NCBI GenBank assembly: GCA_947002045.1
Contig: CAMQJB010000052.1
Span: 1-13,843 of the forward strand
Direction of reading: 5' to 3'
DNA: 13,843 bases
DNA from: an uncultured Collinsella sp.
GTDB lineage: Bacteria > Actinomycetota > Coriobacteriia > Coriobacteriales > Coriobacteriaceae
Under the pieces are notes generated by a model, which ran no database searches, had not been told where the DNA came from, and saw nothing but the letters and a program-made list of their open reading frames with translations. Below are positions 5,706 through 12,018 of this stretch, in pieces; the stretch's first letter is position 1; every line of letters starts with the position of its first letter. Made by a program: the position numbers and the translations under genes.

Positions 5706-7023
5706 TGAACGTGCTCCAAACGTGATGAAGGCCGGCGATGAACTTGTCGATATCGGCCTTGTCGTTGTAGAAGGCCACGCTGGCGCGGCAGCAGGCGAGG
5801 TTCTCGACGCCCAGCCAGGTGAGCAGCGGCTGCGCGCAGTGGTGACCGGCGCGGATGCACACGCCGTCCATGTCCATAATGCTCGCGACGTCGTGCGGGT
5901 GGATACCCTTGACGTTAAAGCTGACGACGCCGTGGTGGTTGTCCCAATAGATGGAGCCGATGATCTGGACAAAGTCGAGCTGCATGAGCTCGCCCATCAG
6001 GTAGTGGACGAGTGCCTTCTCGCGGGCCTGGATGTTTTCGTAGCCCACCGTGTTGACCAGGTAATCAAGCGCCGCACCCGTGGCGAAGATGCCGGCGGCG
6101 TCCTGCGTGCCGGCCTCGAACTTCTCGGGGACGGGCGCCCAGACGGCATCCTGCTCGGTGACCGAGTCGATCATCTCACCGCCGGTAAGCATGGGCGGCA
6201 TGGCGTCGAGCAGGTCCATCTTGCCCCACAGCACGCCGATGCCCATGGGGCCCATGGCCTTGTGCGCGCTAAAGGCAAAGAAGTCGGCTCCCAGGTCGGC
6301 CACATCGACCGGCATGTGCGGCAGCGACTGCGCGCCGTCGACGACCAGATAGCCGCCGTACTTGTGCACGAGCTTGCCGAGGTTCTTGACCGGGTTCTCG
6401 ACGCCCAGAACGTTAGAGACCTGACCCACGGCCAGAATCTTGGTTTTGGGACCAACTTTGGCAAGCACTTCCTCGGTGGTGAGTTGGCCGGTCTTGGTGG
6501 GATAGAGGTAGACGAGCTTGGCGCCGGTCTCGCGGCAGACCTGCTGCCACGGGATCAGGTTGGAGTGGTGCTCCATGATGGTGATAACGACCTCGTCGCC
6601 GGGCTCCAGCACCGTGGGCGCAAAGCTCTTGGCGACCAGATTGAGCGACTCGCTCGTGTTGCGGGTGAAGACGATCTCGTTGGCCTGGGGGGCGCCGATG
6701 ACGTCGGCGATTTGCTGACGCACCTTCGCGATGGCCTCGGTGGCCTCGACGGACAGCGAGTACAGGCCGCGCAGGGGGTTTGCGTTCATGCGCTGGTAGA
6801 AGTCGCGCTCGGCGTCGAGCACGCAGGCGGGGCGCTGCGCGGTGGCAGCGCTGTCGAGGAAGGCAATCTCGGGGTGTTGCTGGAACAGCGGGAACTGCGC
6901 CTTGTAGGGGTTGGTCTCGATGTCGACGGTAGGCCAGCCGCGCGAGACCTCATCGCTGGCGTCGAGCTCCATAGGCTCCGGTGCGGTACAGGTATCGCAT
7001 TTAACGTGCTCGGTGTCGATCAT
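5698..7023 (-). CDS. sufS: SufS, group II cysteine desulfurase
   Basis: The 441-residue product is a PLP-dependent aminotransferase-fold enzyme that removes sulfur from cysteine, giving alanine and an enzyme persulfide. Visible residues are H152 (MEHHSN), which stacks on PLP, D229 (VVDGAQS), the PLP lysine K255 (FSAHKAMGP) and the active cysteine C396 in RAGHHCAQP (391-399), the RxGHHCA form of group II enzymes. The catalytic body starts near residue 39 (NPYKAQFP). The first 38 residues are an extension not usual in SufS, with a C9-x2-C12 pair. The ATG overlaps the sufD stop by 4 bp (ATGA) and has a GAGGAG ribosome site inside sufD, so translation is coupled. Confidence 0.96.
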   Translation of the reverse strand: MIDTEHVKCDTCTAPEPMELDASDEVSRGWPTVDIETNPYKAQFPLFQQHPEIAFLDSAATAQRPACVLDAERDFYQRMNANPLRGLYSLSVEATEAIAKVRQQIADVIGAPQANEIVFTRNTSESLNLVAKSFAPTVLEPGDEVVITIMEHHSNLIPWQQVCRETGAKLVYLYPTKTGQLTTEEVLAKVGPKTKILAVGQVSNVLGVENPVKNLGKLVHKYGGYLVVDGAQSLPHMPVDVADLGADFFAFSAHKAMGPMGIGVLWGKMDLLDAMPPMLTGGEMIDSVTEQDAVWAPVPEKFEAGTQDAAGIFATGAALDYLVNTVGYENIQAREKALVHYLMGELMQLDFVQIIGSIYWDNHHGVVSFNVKGIHPHDVASIMDMDGVCIRAGHHCAQPLLTWLGVENLACCRASVAFYNDKADIDKFIAGLHHVWSTFNG

Positions 7024-8291
7024 GCGAGCTCCTCTTCAAAGTTATCGATCAAGTTGTTGCCTAGACGGACGACGGCGGCGCGGGTGCGCTCATCGGTGGC
7101 GGAAAGCGCGGCGTCCTCCAGCTTGGCGCGGATGAACAGATCCTCGGCGGCGTTTTGGTCAAGGCCGCGGCAGGCGAGGTAGAACAGCTGCTCGTCGCGG
7201 ACGTGGCCGATGGTGGCGCCGTGGTTGCCGGCGACGTCGTCCTCGTCGCACAGGATGACGGGGACGGTCTTGTTGTCGACGCCCTTGTTGGCCAGCAGCA
7301 CGGTTTCGCGCTCGGTGCCGGTTGCACCCTTGCAGCCGTGCACGAGGTCGATGGTGCCGCGGTAGACCTTCTTGGACGTGCCGGTCAGCACGCCGTTGGC
7401 GTCGATCTCGCACTCGGTCTTGCGACCGCGGTGGCGCAGCTCGTAGTTAAAGTCGCGCACCTGCTCGCGGGCGCCCAGGTAATCGGTATCGATGGTCACC
7501 TTGGCGGTATCGCCCAACAGGTCGCCGGCAAGGCCTGTGGCGCTGGCGCCGGCACCCAGGACAGTGTGCTGCACGTTGACGCGCGCGCCCTCGTCCAGGA
7601 ACAGGCCGGTGTCGTCGAGCGCGATCCAGCTATCGTCGAGCGTCTGCGTGCAGGTCACGTTGACGGTGGCGTACTCGTGGGCACACACGCGCAGCACGGA
7701 GCCCACGACGCCCTCGCCGGCAACGGGGGAGTCCAGGGCGATCTGCAGGTCGAGCGTTGCCTGCGGGCGGGCGACGACGTCGATGGCGGCGATGACCGCG
7801 GCGGCATCGACGCCGCTCACACGCACGGTAACCGTGGCGTGCTGGTATGCGGGGACATCGATGACGATGCGCTTGGTGGCGTGGTCGGCCAGGTAGGCGT
7901 AGGCAGCCTCGCCCATGCCAGTCTCGAAGGCTTCAGCGGGGGAGAGCTCCTCTTCGAGCTTGATGGCACCGGCCTGGTAGACAGAGGTGGCGGGCACGTC
8001 GAGCTCGGTCTCGGGCGTGATGCGGGCGCGATCGGCGGCATCACCGGGGGCGGAGGCGCGGCGCTCGGGGAAGCGCTCGGCCATGGCCTCCATGGCAGTA
8101 TCGAAGGCGTCGGCCGCGCCGGAGAACTGCTCGTCCAGCCCCTCGATCTCAACGGCCTCGGCGGGAGCGGCGGCAAGCTCGTCCGAAAGCTCAAGCTTGG
8201 TCTGGTTCATACGCAGCCAACCCCAAGTGGCGGCAGGCATCGCATTAACCTGCTCGAGCGTGGTAGCAGCGGTGTTGGTTTCCTGTTTCAT
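7020..8291 (-). CDS. sufD: SufD, Fe-S cluster assembly complex subunit
   Basis: The 423-residue product forms, with SufB and the SufC ATPase, the SufBCD complex on which clusters are built. The SufB/SufD core lies at about 130-420. The segment AGNHGATIG at 354-362 carries H357, matching the histidine known to matter at the SufB-SufD interface in E. coli; the usual cysteine just before it is not adjacent here (C348 lies nine residues earlier). YLACRGL at 371-377 is the usual C-terminal core motif. The N-terminal third is poorly conserved and alanine-rich. The start shares one base with the sufB stop (TAATG), and AAGGAG lies ten bases upstream. Confidence 0.93.
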   Translation of the reverse strand: MKQETNTAATTLEQVNAMPAATWGWLRMNQTKLELSDELAAAPAEAVEIEGLDEQFSGAADAFDTAMEAMAERFPERRASAPGDAADRARITPETELDVPATSVYQAGAIKLEEELSPAEAFETGMGEAAYAYLADHATKRIVIDVPAYQHATVTVRVSGVDAAAVIAAIDVVARPQATLDLQIALDSPVAGEGVVGSVLRVCAHEYATVNVTCTQTLDDSWIALDDTGLFLDEGARVNVQHTVLGAGASATGLAGDLLGDTAKVTIDTDYLGAREQVRDFNYELRHRGRKTECEIDANGVLTGTSKKVYRGTIDLVHGCKGATGTERETVLLANKGVDNKTVPVILCDEDDVAGNHGATIGHVRDEQLFYLACRGLDQNAAEDLFIRAKLEDAALSATDERTRAAVVRLGNNLIDNFEEELA

Positions 8292-9703
8292 TATCCGATC
8301 GCTCCTTCCATCTCGAGCTTGATCAGGTTGTTCATCTCAACGGCGTACTCAAGCGGTAGCTCCTTGGAGACCGGGTTGGCAAAGCCGTTGACGATCATGG
8401 TGCGGGCCTCTTCCTCCGAGATGCCGCGGCTCATCAGGTAGAACACCTTGTCGTCGCCGATGCGGCCGATGGTGGCCTCGTGGCCGATATCGACGTTCTT
8501 GGCGCGGATGTCCATGGCGGGGATGGTGTCGGAGCGGCTCTGGTCGTCGAGCATGAGCGACTGGCAGCTCACGGTTGCCTTGGAGCCCTCGGCCTTAGGC
8601 GTGGCCACAATGGAGCTGCGGAAGGTCTGGATGCCGCCGCTCTTGGAGATGCCCTTGGTCTCGACGGTTGCCGATGTCTCGGGCGCGTTGAGCACGACCT
8701 TGCATCCGGTGTCGAGGTTTTGGCCGGCACCGGCAAAGGTGATGCCGGTAAAGCTCGAGCGAGCGCGGCGGCCGTTGAGCACGCTCATGGGGTAGAGATA
8801 ACCCACGTGGCTGCCGAAGGAGCCGCTGATCCACTCGATGTTTCCGTCCTCGTCCACGCGCGCACGCTTGGTGTTGAGGTTGTACATGTTTTTGGACCAG
8901 TTCTCGATGGTCGAGTAGCGCAGGTGCGCGCGCTTGCCCACAAAGAGCTCCACAGCGCCGGCGTGGAGGTTGGCCACGTTGTACTTGGGCGCGGAGCAAC
9001 CCTCGATAAAGTGCAGGTCGGCATCGTCCTCGACGATGATGAGCGTGTGCTCAAACTGGCCGGCGCCCTTGGCGTTGAGGCGGAAGTAGCTCTGCAGCGG
9101 AAAATCGAGCTTGGTGCCCTTGGGCACGTAGACAAACGAGCCGCCCGACCACACGGCACCGTGCAGGGCTGCAAACTTGTGGTCGGTGGGCGGGATGAGC
9201 GTCATAAACTTCTCGTGGATGAGCGGCTCCCACTGCGGATCGTGCAGGGCCTCCTCGATGCCGGAGTAGACGATGCCCATCTTGGACGCCGTGTCCTGCA
9301 TATTGTGGTAGACGAGCTCGGAGTCGTACTGTGCGCCGACGCCCGCCAGGTAGCTGCGTTCGGCCTCGGGAATGCCCAGGCGCTCAAAGGTGTTCTTGAT
9401 GTCGTCGGGCACCGACTCCCAGTCGTGCTTTTGGTCGGTGTTGGGCTTGACGTAGGTGACGATGTTGTCCATGTCCAGGCCCTCGATGGAGGGGCCCCAC
9501 GTCGGGTCGGGGAAGCGGTTGAAGATCTCGAGGGACTTGAGGCGCAGGTCGAGCATCCACTGCGGCTCGTCCTTTTTGGCGCTGATCTCGCGCACGATGT
9601 CGGGCGTGATGCCGGCGTCGAGGCGCTCGAATCCCTCCTCGCCATAGGTGAAGTCGTAGAGGCTGCGGTCGATGTCCGCGACCTCGGTGCGGTTCTTGGT
9701 CAT
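8291..9703 (-). CDS. sufB: SufB, Fe-S cluster assembly scaffold subunit
   Basis: The 470-residue product has the usual SufB length and motifs: AQYDSE (124-129), IEGCSAPKY (233-241), a long beta-helix core, SRSDTIP (389-395), IGHEATIGRIGDD (406-418) and FYLMSRG (421-427). C236 matches the conserved SufB cysteine thought to take up sulfur, and E409 the glutamate needed for assembly. The cysteine found in the E. coli protein before the SDT-like segment is serine here (S389), as is common in Gram-positive SufB. The ATG at 9703 follows sufC by 12 bp with AAAGGGG upstream. The gene is much more conserved than its partner sufD. Confidence 0.97.
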   Translation of the reverse strand: MTKNRTEVADIDRSLYDFTYGEEGFERLDAGITPDIVREISAKKDEPQWMLDLRLKSLEIFNRFPDPTWGPSIEGLDMDNIVTYVKPNTDQKHDWESVPDDIKNTFERLGIPEAERSYLAGVGAQYDSELVYHNMQDTASKMGIVYSGIEEALHDPQWEPLIHEKFMTLIPPTDHKFAALHGAVWSGGSFVYVPKGTKLDFPLQSYFRLNAKGAGQFEHTLIIVEDDADLHFIEGCSAPKYNVANLHAGAVELFVGKRAHLRYSTIENWSKNMYNLNTKRARVDEDGNIEWISGSFGSHVGYLYPMSVLNGRRARSSFTGITFAGAGQNLDTGCKVVLNAPETSATVETKGISKSGGIQTFRSSIVATPKAEGSKATVSCQSLMLDDQSRSDTIPAMDIRAKNVDIGHEATIGRIGDDKVFYLMSRGISEEEARTMIVNGFANPVSKELPLEYAVEMNNLIKLEMEGAIG

Positions 9704-9715
9704 TGCGTCGCCCCT

Positions 9716-10516
9716 TTACGCCTGCTGCTCGGCAGCGGCGGCCTCGGCCTGGGCGCGCTGCTCGGCGGCCTCGCGCTCGAAGGTCTCAAAACCGTTCTTG
9801 TCGATCCAAGGGATCAGCGAGGCGTCGTCCTCGCGCACGATATGGCCCTTGACCATAACGTGGACGCGGTCGACATCCAGGTGCTCCAGGATGCGCGTGT
9901 TGTGCGTGATGATGAGCATGGAGCCGTCGCAGCTCTTGCGGTAGGCGTCCATGCCATGGCTGACGGTGGACAGGGCGTCGACGTCCAGGCCCGAGTCGGT
10001 TTCGTCCAGGATGGCGAGCTTAGGCTGCAGCAGCAGAAGTTGGAGCATCTCGACCTTCTTTTTCTCGCCGCCCGAGAAGCCCACGCCCAGCTCGCGGTTG
10101 AGGTAGGCGGTGTCCATGTTGAGCTCTGCCGCGAGCTCCTTGACGCGCCGGCGGAACTCCTTGCCCTTCATCTCCAGGCCGGGGCGGCCGGCGATGCTGG
10201 CACGCAAAAAGCTCGACAGCGGCACGCCCGGGATCTCGACCGGGGCCTGGAAGCTCAGGAACAGGCCGGCGCGCGAGCGCTTGTCGGTGGTGAGCTCGGT
10301 GATGTCCTGGCCGTCAAAGACGATGCGGCCGTCGTTGACGGTATAGACAGGGTCGCCCATGACCAGGTGGCCGAGGGTGGACTTGCCGGCGCCGTTGGGT
10401 CCCATCAGCACGTGGGTCTCGCCGGCGGCGACGTTGAGGTTGACGTTGTGGAGGATGGTCTTTTCGTCCACGGAGGCGGTCAGACCTTCGATGGAAAGCA
10501 GCGGATTTGCGCTCAT
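9716..10516 (-). CDS. sufC: SufC, ATPase of the SufBCD complex
   Basis: From the ATG at 10516 the product has 266 residues. A further upstream ATG at 10546 is disfavoured because GAGGG lies properly spaced before 10516 and homologues begin at this point. The ABC motifs are complete: Walker A GPNGAGKST (39-47), Q-loop Q90, signature FSGGEKKK (147-154), Walker B LAILDETDSGLD (167-178) and switch histidine H205. SufC hydrolyses ATP to drive conformational change of SufB-SufD; it is cytoplasmic, without membrane partners. The last 15 residues are an alanine/glutamine/glutamate tail not needed for the fold. It is the first gene of the operon, 222 bp from the divergent Rrf2 gene. Confidence 0.97.
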   Translation of the reverse strand: MSANPLLSIEGLTASVDEKTILHNVNLNVAAGETHVLMGPNGAGKSTLGHLVMGDPVYTVNDGRIVFDGQDITELTTDKRSRAGLFLSFQAPVEIPGVPLSSFLRASIAGRPGLEMKGKEFRRRVKELAAELNMDTAYLNRELGVGFSGGEKKKVEMLQLLLLQPKLAILDETDSGLDVDALSTVSHGMDAYRKSCDGSMLIITHNTRILEHLDVDRVHVMVKGHIVREDDASLIPWIDKNGFETFEREAAEQRAQAEAAAAEQQA

Positions 10517-10535
10517 GCTGTCCCTCTCTGTATAT

Positions 10536-10555
10536 GGTGTACTCATAGGTGTACT
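10536..10555. repeat. Direct repeat in the suf leader
   Basis: GGTGTACT occurs at 10536-10543 and 10548-10555, with a 12-bp period. It lies 20-40 bp before the sufC start codon, in the presumed 5' leader. It may be a tandem half-site or an mRNA feature. Confidence 0.45.
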
Positions 10556-10580
10556 AAACCCTAGGAATCTTCTCGGAATA

Positions 10581-10608
10581 AAGTTACTATGGGTTCGGCG
10601 TTAGTCAA
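10581..10608 (-). promoter_or_regulatory. Probable suf operon promoter
   Basis: On the minus strand TTGACT (10608-10603) is a five-of-six match to a -35 box. With a 16-bp spacer the -10 would be TAACTT (10586-10581), a weak match. This places the start of transcription roughly 60 bp before sufC. A weak -10 fits a promoter needing relief or activation. Confidence 0.4.
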
Positions 10609-10624
10609 GGGAAAACCCGACTAA
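10601..10624. promoter_or_regulatory. Inverted repeat over the suf -35 box, possible operator
   Basis: TTAGTC (10601-10606) and GACTAA (10619-10624) are perfect inverted arms. Inside them GGG (10609-10611) and CCC (10616-10618) extend the symmetry around AAAA. The left arm covers most of the candidate -35 box at 10603-10608, so a protein bound here would block suf transcription. Confidence 0.45.
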
Positions 10625-10645
10625 TCCACTCGACTTTTTAGATGT

Positions 10646-10674
10646 GGGACATAATAATCAGGTTTGTTTGCCCC
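10646..10674. promoter_or_regulatory. Second GGGACA site and possible rrf2 -10 box
   Basis: This stretch begins GGGACA and ends TTTGCCCC, and aligns base for base in both ends with the palindrome 44 bp downstream, though its symmetry is poor. CATAAT at 10650-10655 is a five-of-six match to a -10 box for the plus-strand regulator gene, but its -35 is unclear. Confidence 0.35.
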
Positions 10675-10689
10675 GCGTGCATAAGATTT

Positions 10690-10717
10690 GGGACAAATAG
10701 GCCTGGTATTTTGTCCC
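10690..10717. promoter_or_regulatory. 28-bp palindrome upstream of the Rrf2 gene, likely operator
   Basis: Perfect 8-bp arms GGGACAAA (10690-10697) and TTTGTCCC (10710-10717) flank a 12-bp centre containing AGGCCT. The site ends 21 bp before the regulator's start codon. Dimeric Rrf2 proteins bind imperfect palindromes of about this size, so autoregulation is likely. Confidence 0.55.
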
Positions 10718-10738
10718 GGCAACGATGAGAGGGTAGGT

Positions 10739-11170
10739 ATGCTCATTTCTTCTAAGGGCCGCTATGCCCTCCGGCTGATGATCTATATCGCAGCGCTTGG
10801 CGACGTCGAGGGCAAAATCGCCCTGCGCGAGGTCGCCGACCGCGAGCACATCTCGCAAAAGTATTTGGAGCAGCTGGTTCGTCCGCTTATGAAGGCGGGC
10901 CTGCTTAAGAGCGTGCGCGGCAAGGGCGGCGGCTACATGATGGCCAAGGACCCCTCCGAGGTGCGTGCCGGCGACATCCTGCGTGCCGTCGAGGGCAGCA
11001 CGGCTCCGGTGGCGTGCGATGGCATCGACAACAGCTGCACCCGCAGCGATCTTTGCTCGACCGTCAAGTTCTGGCGCGGTCTGGACGACGTAATCGAAAA
11101 GTACGTCGACGGTGTGACGTTGGCCGATCTGGCAGCCGTCCCCGAGATCAACTTTGACATTAAGCTGTAG
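10739..11170 (+). CDS. Rrf2-family regulator, IscR-like with three cysteines
   Basis: The 143-residue product begins MLISSKGRYALRLM, the classic Rrf2 start, and has the winged helix at 1-75, including REHISQKYLEQLV (36-48) as recognition region and VRGKGGGY (59-66) as wing. C93, C100 and C106 form the cysteine cluster where IscR and related proteins hold a [2Fe-2S] cluster (IscR spacing is slightly shorter between the first two). The upstream GTG at 10688 is rejected because it lacks this start pattern; ATG 10739 has GAGGG. Divergence from suf and the nearby palindromes point to Fe-S-responsive control of suf and of itself. The MNT gene begins 8 bp after its stop. Confidence 0.92.
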   Translation: MLISSKGRYALRLMIYIAALGDVEGKIALREVADREHISQKYLEQLVRPLMKAGLLKSVRGKGGGYMMAKDPSEVRAGDILRAVEGSTAPVACDGIDNSCTRSDLCSTVKFWRGLDDVIEKYVDGVTLADLAAVPEINFDIKL

Positions 11171-11178
11171 GGGTGCAA

Positions 11179-11466
11179 ATGGCATCTCTCGACAAAGTGT
11201 ACAAGCAAATCGAAGTTTTTGCTCGGGAATGTGACGCCGAGAAGGTCGTGCTGTTTGGTTCTCGTGCTCGAGGCGACAATTTGCCCAAGAGCGATATTGA
11301 CATCGCCGTAGCAGGTTGCCGGGATTTCGGCCGTTTCTCATATTTGATCGAGGAGTGTCTTGATACTCTTTTGGATGTAGATGTCGTCAATCTCGACGAG
11401 TCCTTATCGCAGCAATTGCTCGATGAAATTGCCAGGGATGGTGTGATTCTGTATGAAAAAATATGA
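11179..11466 (+). CDS. mntA: MNT-type nucleotidyltransferase, antitoxin of a HEPN/MNT pair
   Basis: The 95-residue product is a minimal nucleotidyltransferase. It has GSRARG at 27-32, D39 and D41 (SDIDIAV), and D68 as the likely third metal ligand (DVDVVNL). Known MntA antitoxins inactivate their HEPN partner by attaching AMP units to a tyrosine. ATG 11179 is chosen because AGGGG precedes it by five bases; the GTG at 11173 lies inside that site. It overlaps hepT by 14 bp. It lies only 8 bp after the Rrf2 gene with no promoter or terminator between. Base composition falls clearly below that of suf from here to 11872, suggesting acquisition by transfer. Confidence 0.9.
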   Translation: MASLDKVYKQIEVFARECDAEKVVLFGSRARGDNLPKSDIDIAVAGCRDFGRFSYLIEECLDTLLDVDVVNLDESLSQQLLDEIARDGVILYEKI

Positions 11467-11872
11467 GAACTTTGCCAGCGCCTTGGCGAATCTTGAGGAT
11501 GCGCCCAATCAGGATCTCAACAATGATTTTGTTCAGAGTGGATTGATTAATAAGTTCAATCTTCAATTTGAACTGAGCTGGAAGCTCCTTAAGCGTCTGC
11601 TCGAGTATGAGGGCGCCACGCTTGCCGCGTCGGGGTCTCCTCGTGCCATCTTGAAGGAGTCCTACCGATTCTACGACTTTATTGATGAGGCGGCCTGGCT
11701 AGATATGCTCAGAGATCGCAATACGAACGTCCATATCTATGACAACAAGCTCGCTCAAGATTTGATTCGGCGCATCTTGAACGTCTATATCCCTGCTTTC
11801 TGCCAGTTGAGGGACGGGTTGATGGAGCGTTACGGCGAGCTTCTGTTGGCGCCCGACGACCAGTTTGTTTAA
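11453..11872 (+). CDS. hepT: HEPN toxin (HepT/HI0074 family)
   Basis: The 139-residue, all-helical product belongs to the family once called nucleotidyltransferase substrate-binding proteins. The HEPN ribonuclease motif RNTNVHIY gives R89, H94 and Y96, that is R-x4-H-x-Y, in which the tyrosine is the residue modified by MntA in studied pairs. All three are intact, so both toxin and its silencing site look functional. The start lies within the mntA end (14-bp overlap), giving coupled translation. In 11521-11580 only 19 of 60 bases are G or C, against 39 of 60 in 10801-10860 of the regulator. The stop codon lies within a tandem repeat (11870-11905). Confidence 0.9.
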   Translation: MKKYENFASALANLEDAPNQDLNNDFVQSGLINKFNLQFELSWKLLKRLLEYEGATLAASGSPRAILKESYRFYDFIDEAAWLDMLRDRNTNVHIYDNKLAQDLIRRILNVYIPAFCQLRDGLMERYGELLLAPDDQFV

Positions 11873-11905
11873 TTCCTTAAGATTTCGTAATTCCTTAAGA
11901 TTTCG
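11870..11905 (+). repeat. Perfect 18-bp tandem duplication at the hepT stop
   Basis: TAATTCCTTAAGATTTCG (11870-11887) is repeated exactly at 11888-11905. The first TAA is the hepT stop codon. The unit contains the palindrome CTTAAG. A replication slip or an acquisition junction could have produced it. Confidence 0.85.
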
Positions 11906-11932
11906 CGGAGGGTTGTTGCCGTTTACCGAGGG

Positions 11933-11965
11933 GTTGTTGTGTAACAACGGGCGAGCTGCAATACT
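11933..11965 (+). promoter_or_regulatory. Small hairpin and weak promoter before the secreted-protein gene
   Basis: GTTGTT/AACAAC (11933-11948) forms a 6-bp stem with a GTGT loop and no T tract. TTGTGT (11937-11942) and AATACT (11960-11965), 17 bp apart, could be a weak promoter about 50 bp before the next start codon. The motif at 11914-11928 just upstream recurs at 4266-4280. Confidence 0.3.
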
Positions 11966-12018
11966 TATTTTTATCTTTGCAAACTGAACTTTAACTACAC
12001 CAATGCAGGGAGGATTTT

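Noticed and set aside
5665..7182. Plus-strand open frame of 505 codons
   Set aside because: Antisense shadow of sufS, with no ribosome site or recognisable motif.
7155..8441. Plus-strand open frame of 428 codons
   Set aside because: Antisense shadow of sufD with G/V/D-rich composition.
8480..10564. Plus-strand open frame of 694 codons, the longest in the window
   Set aside because: Antisense to sufB and sufC, both complete and confidently identified; composition is that of a shadow.
387..11905. Relation between CCTTAAG in the 383-403 arm and in the tandem repeat at 11870-11905
   Set aside because: Only seven bases are shared and the flanks differ.
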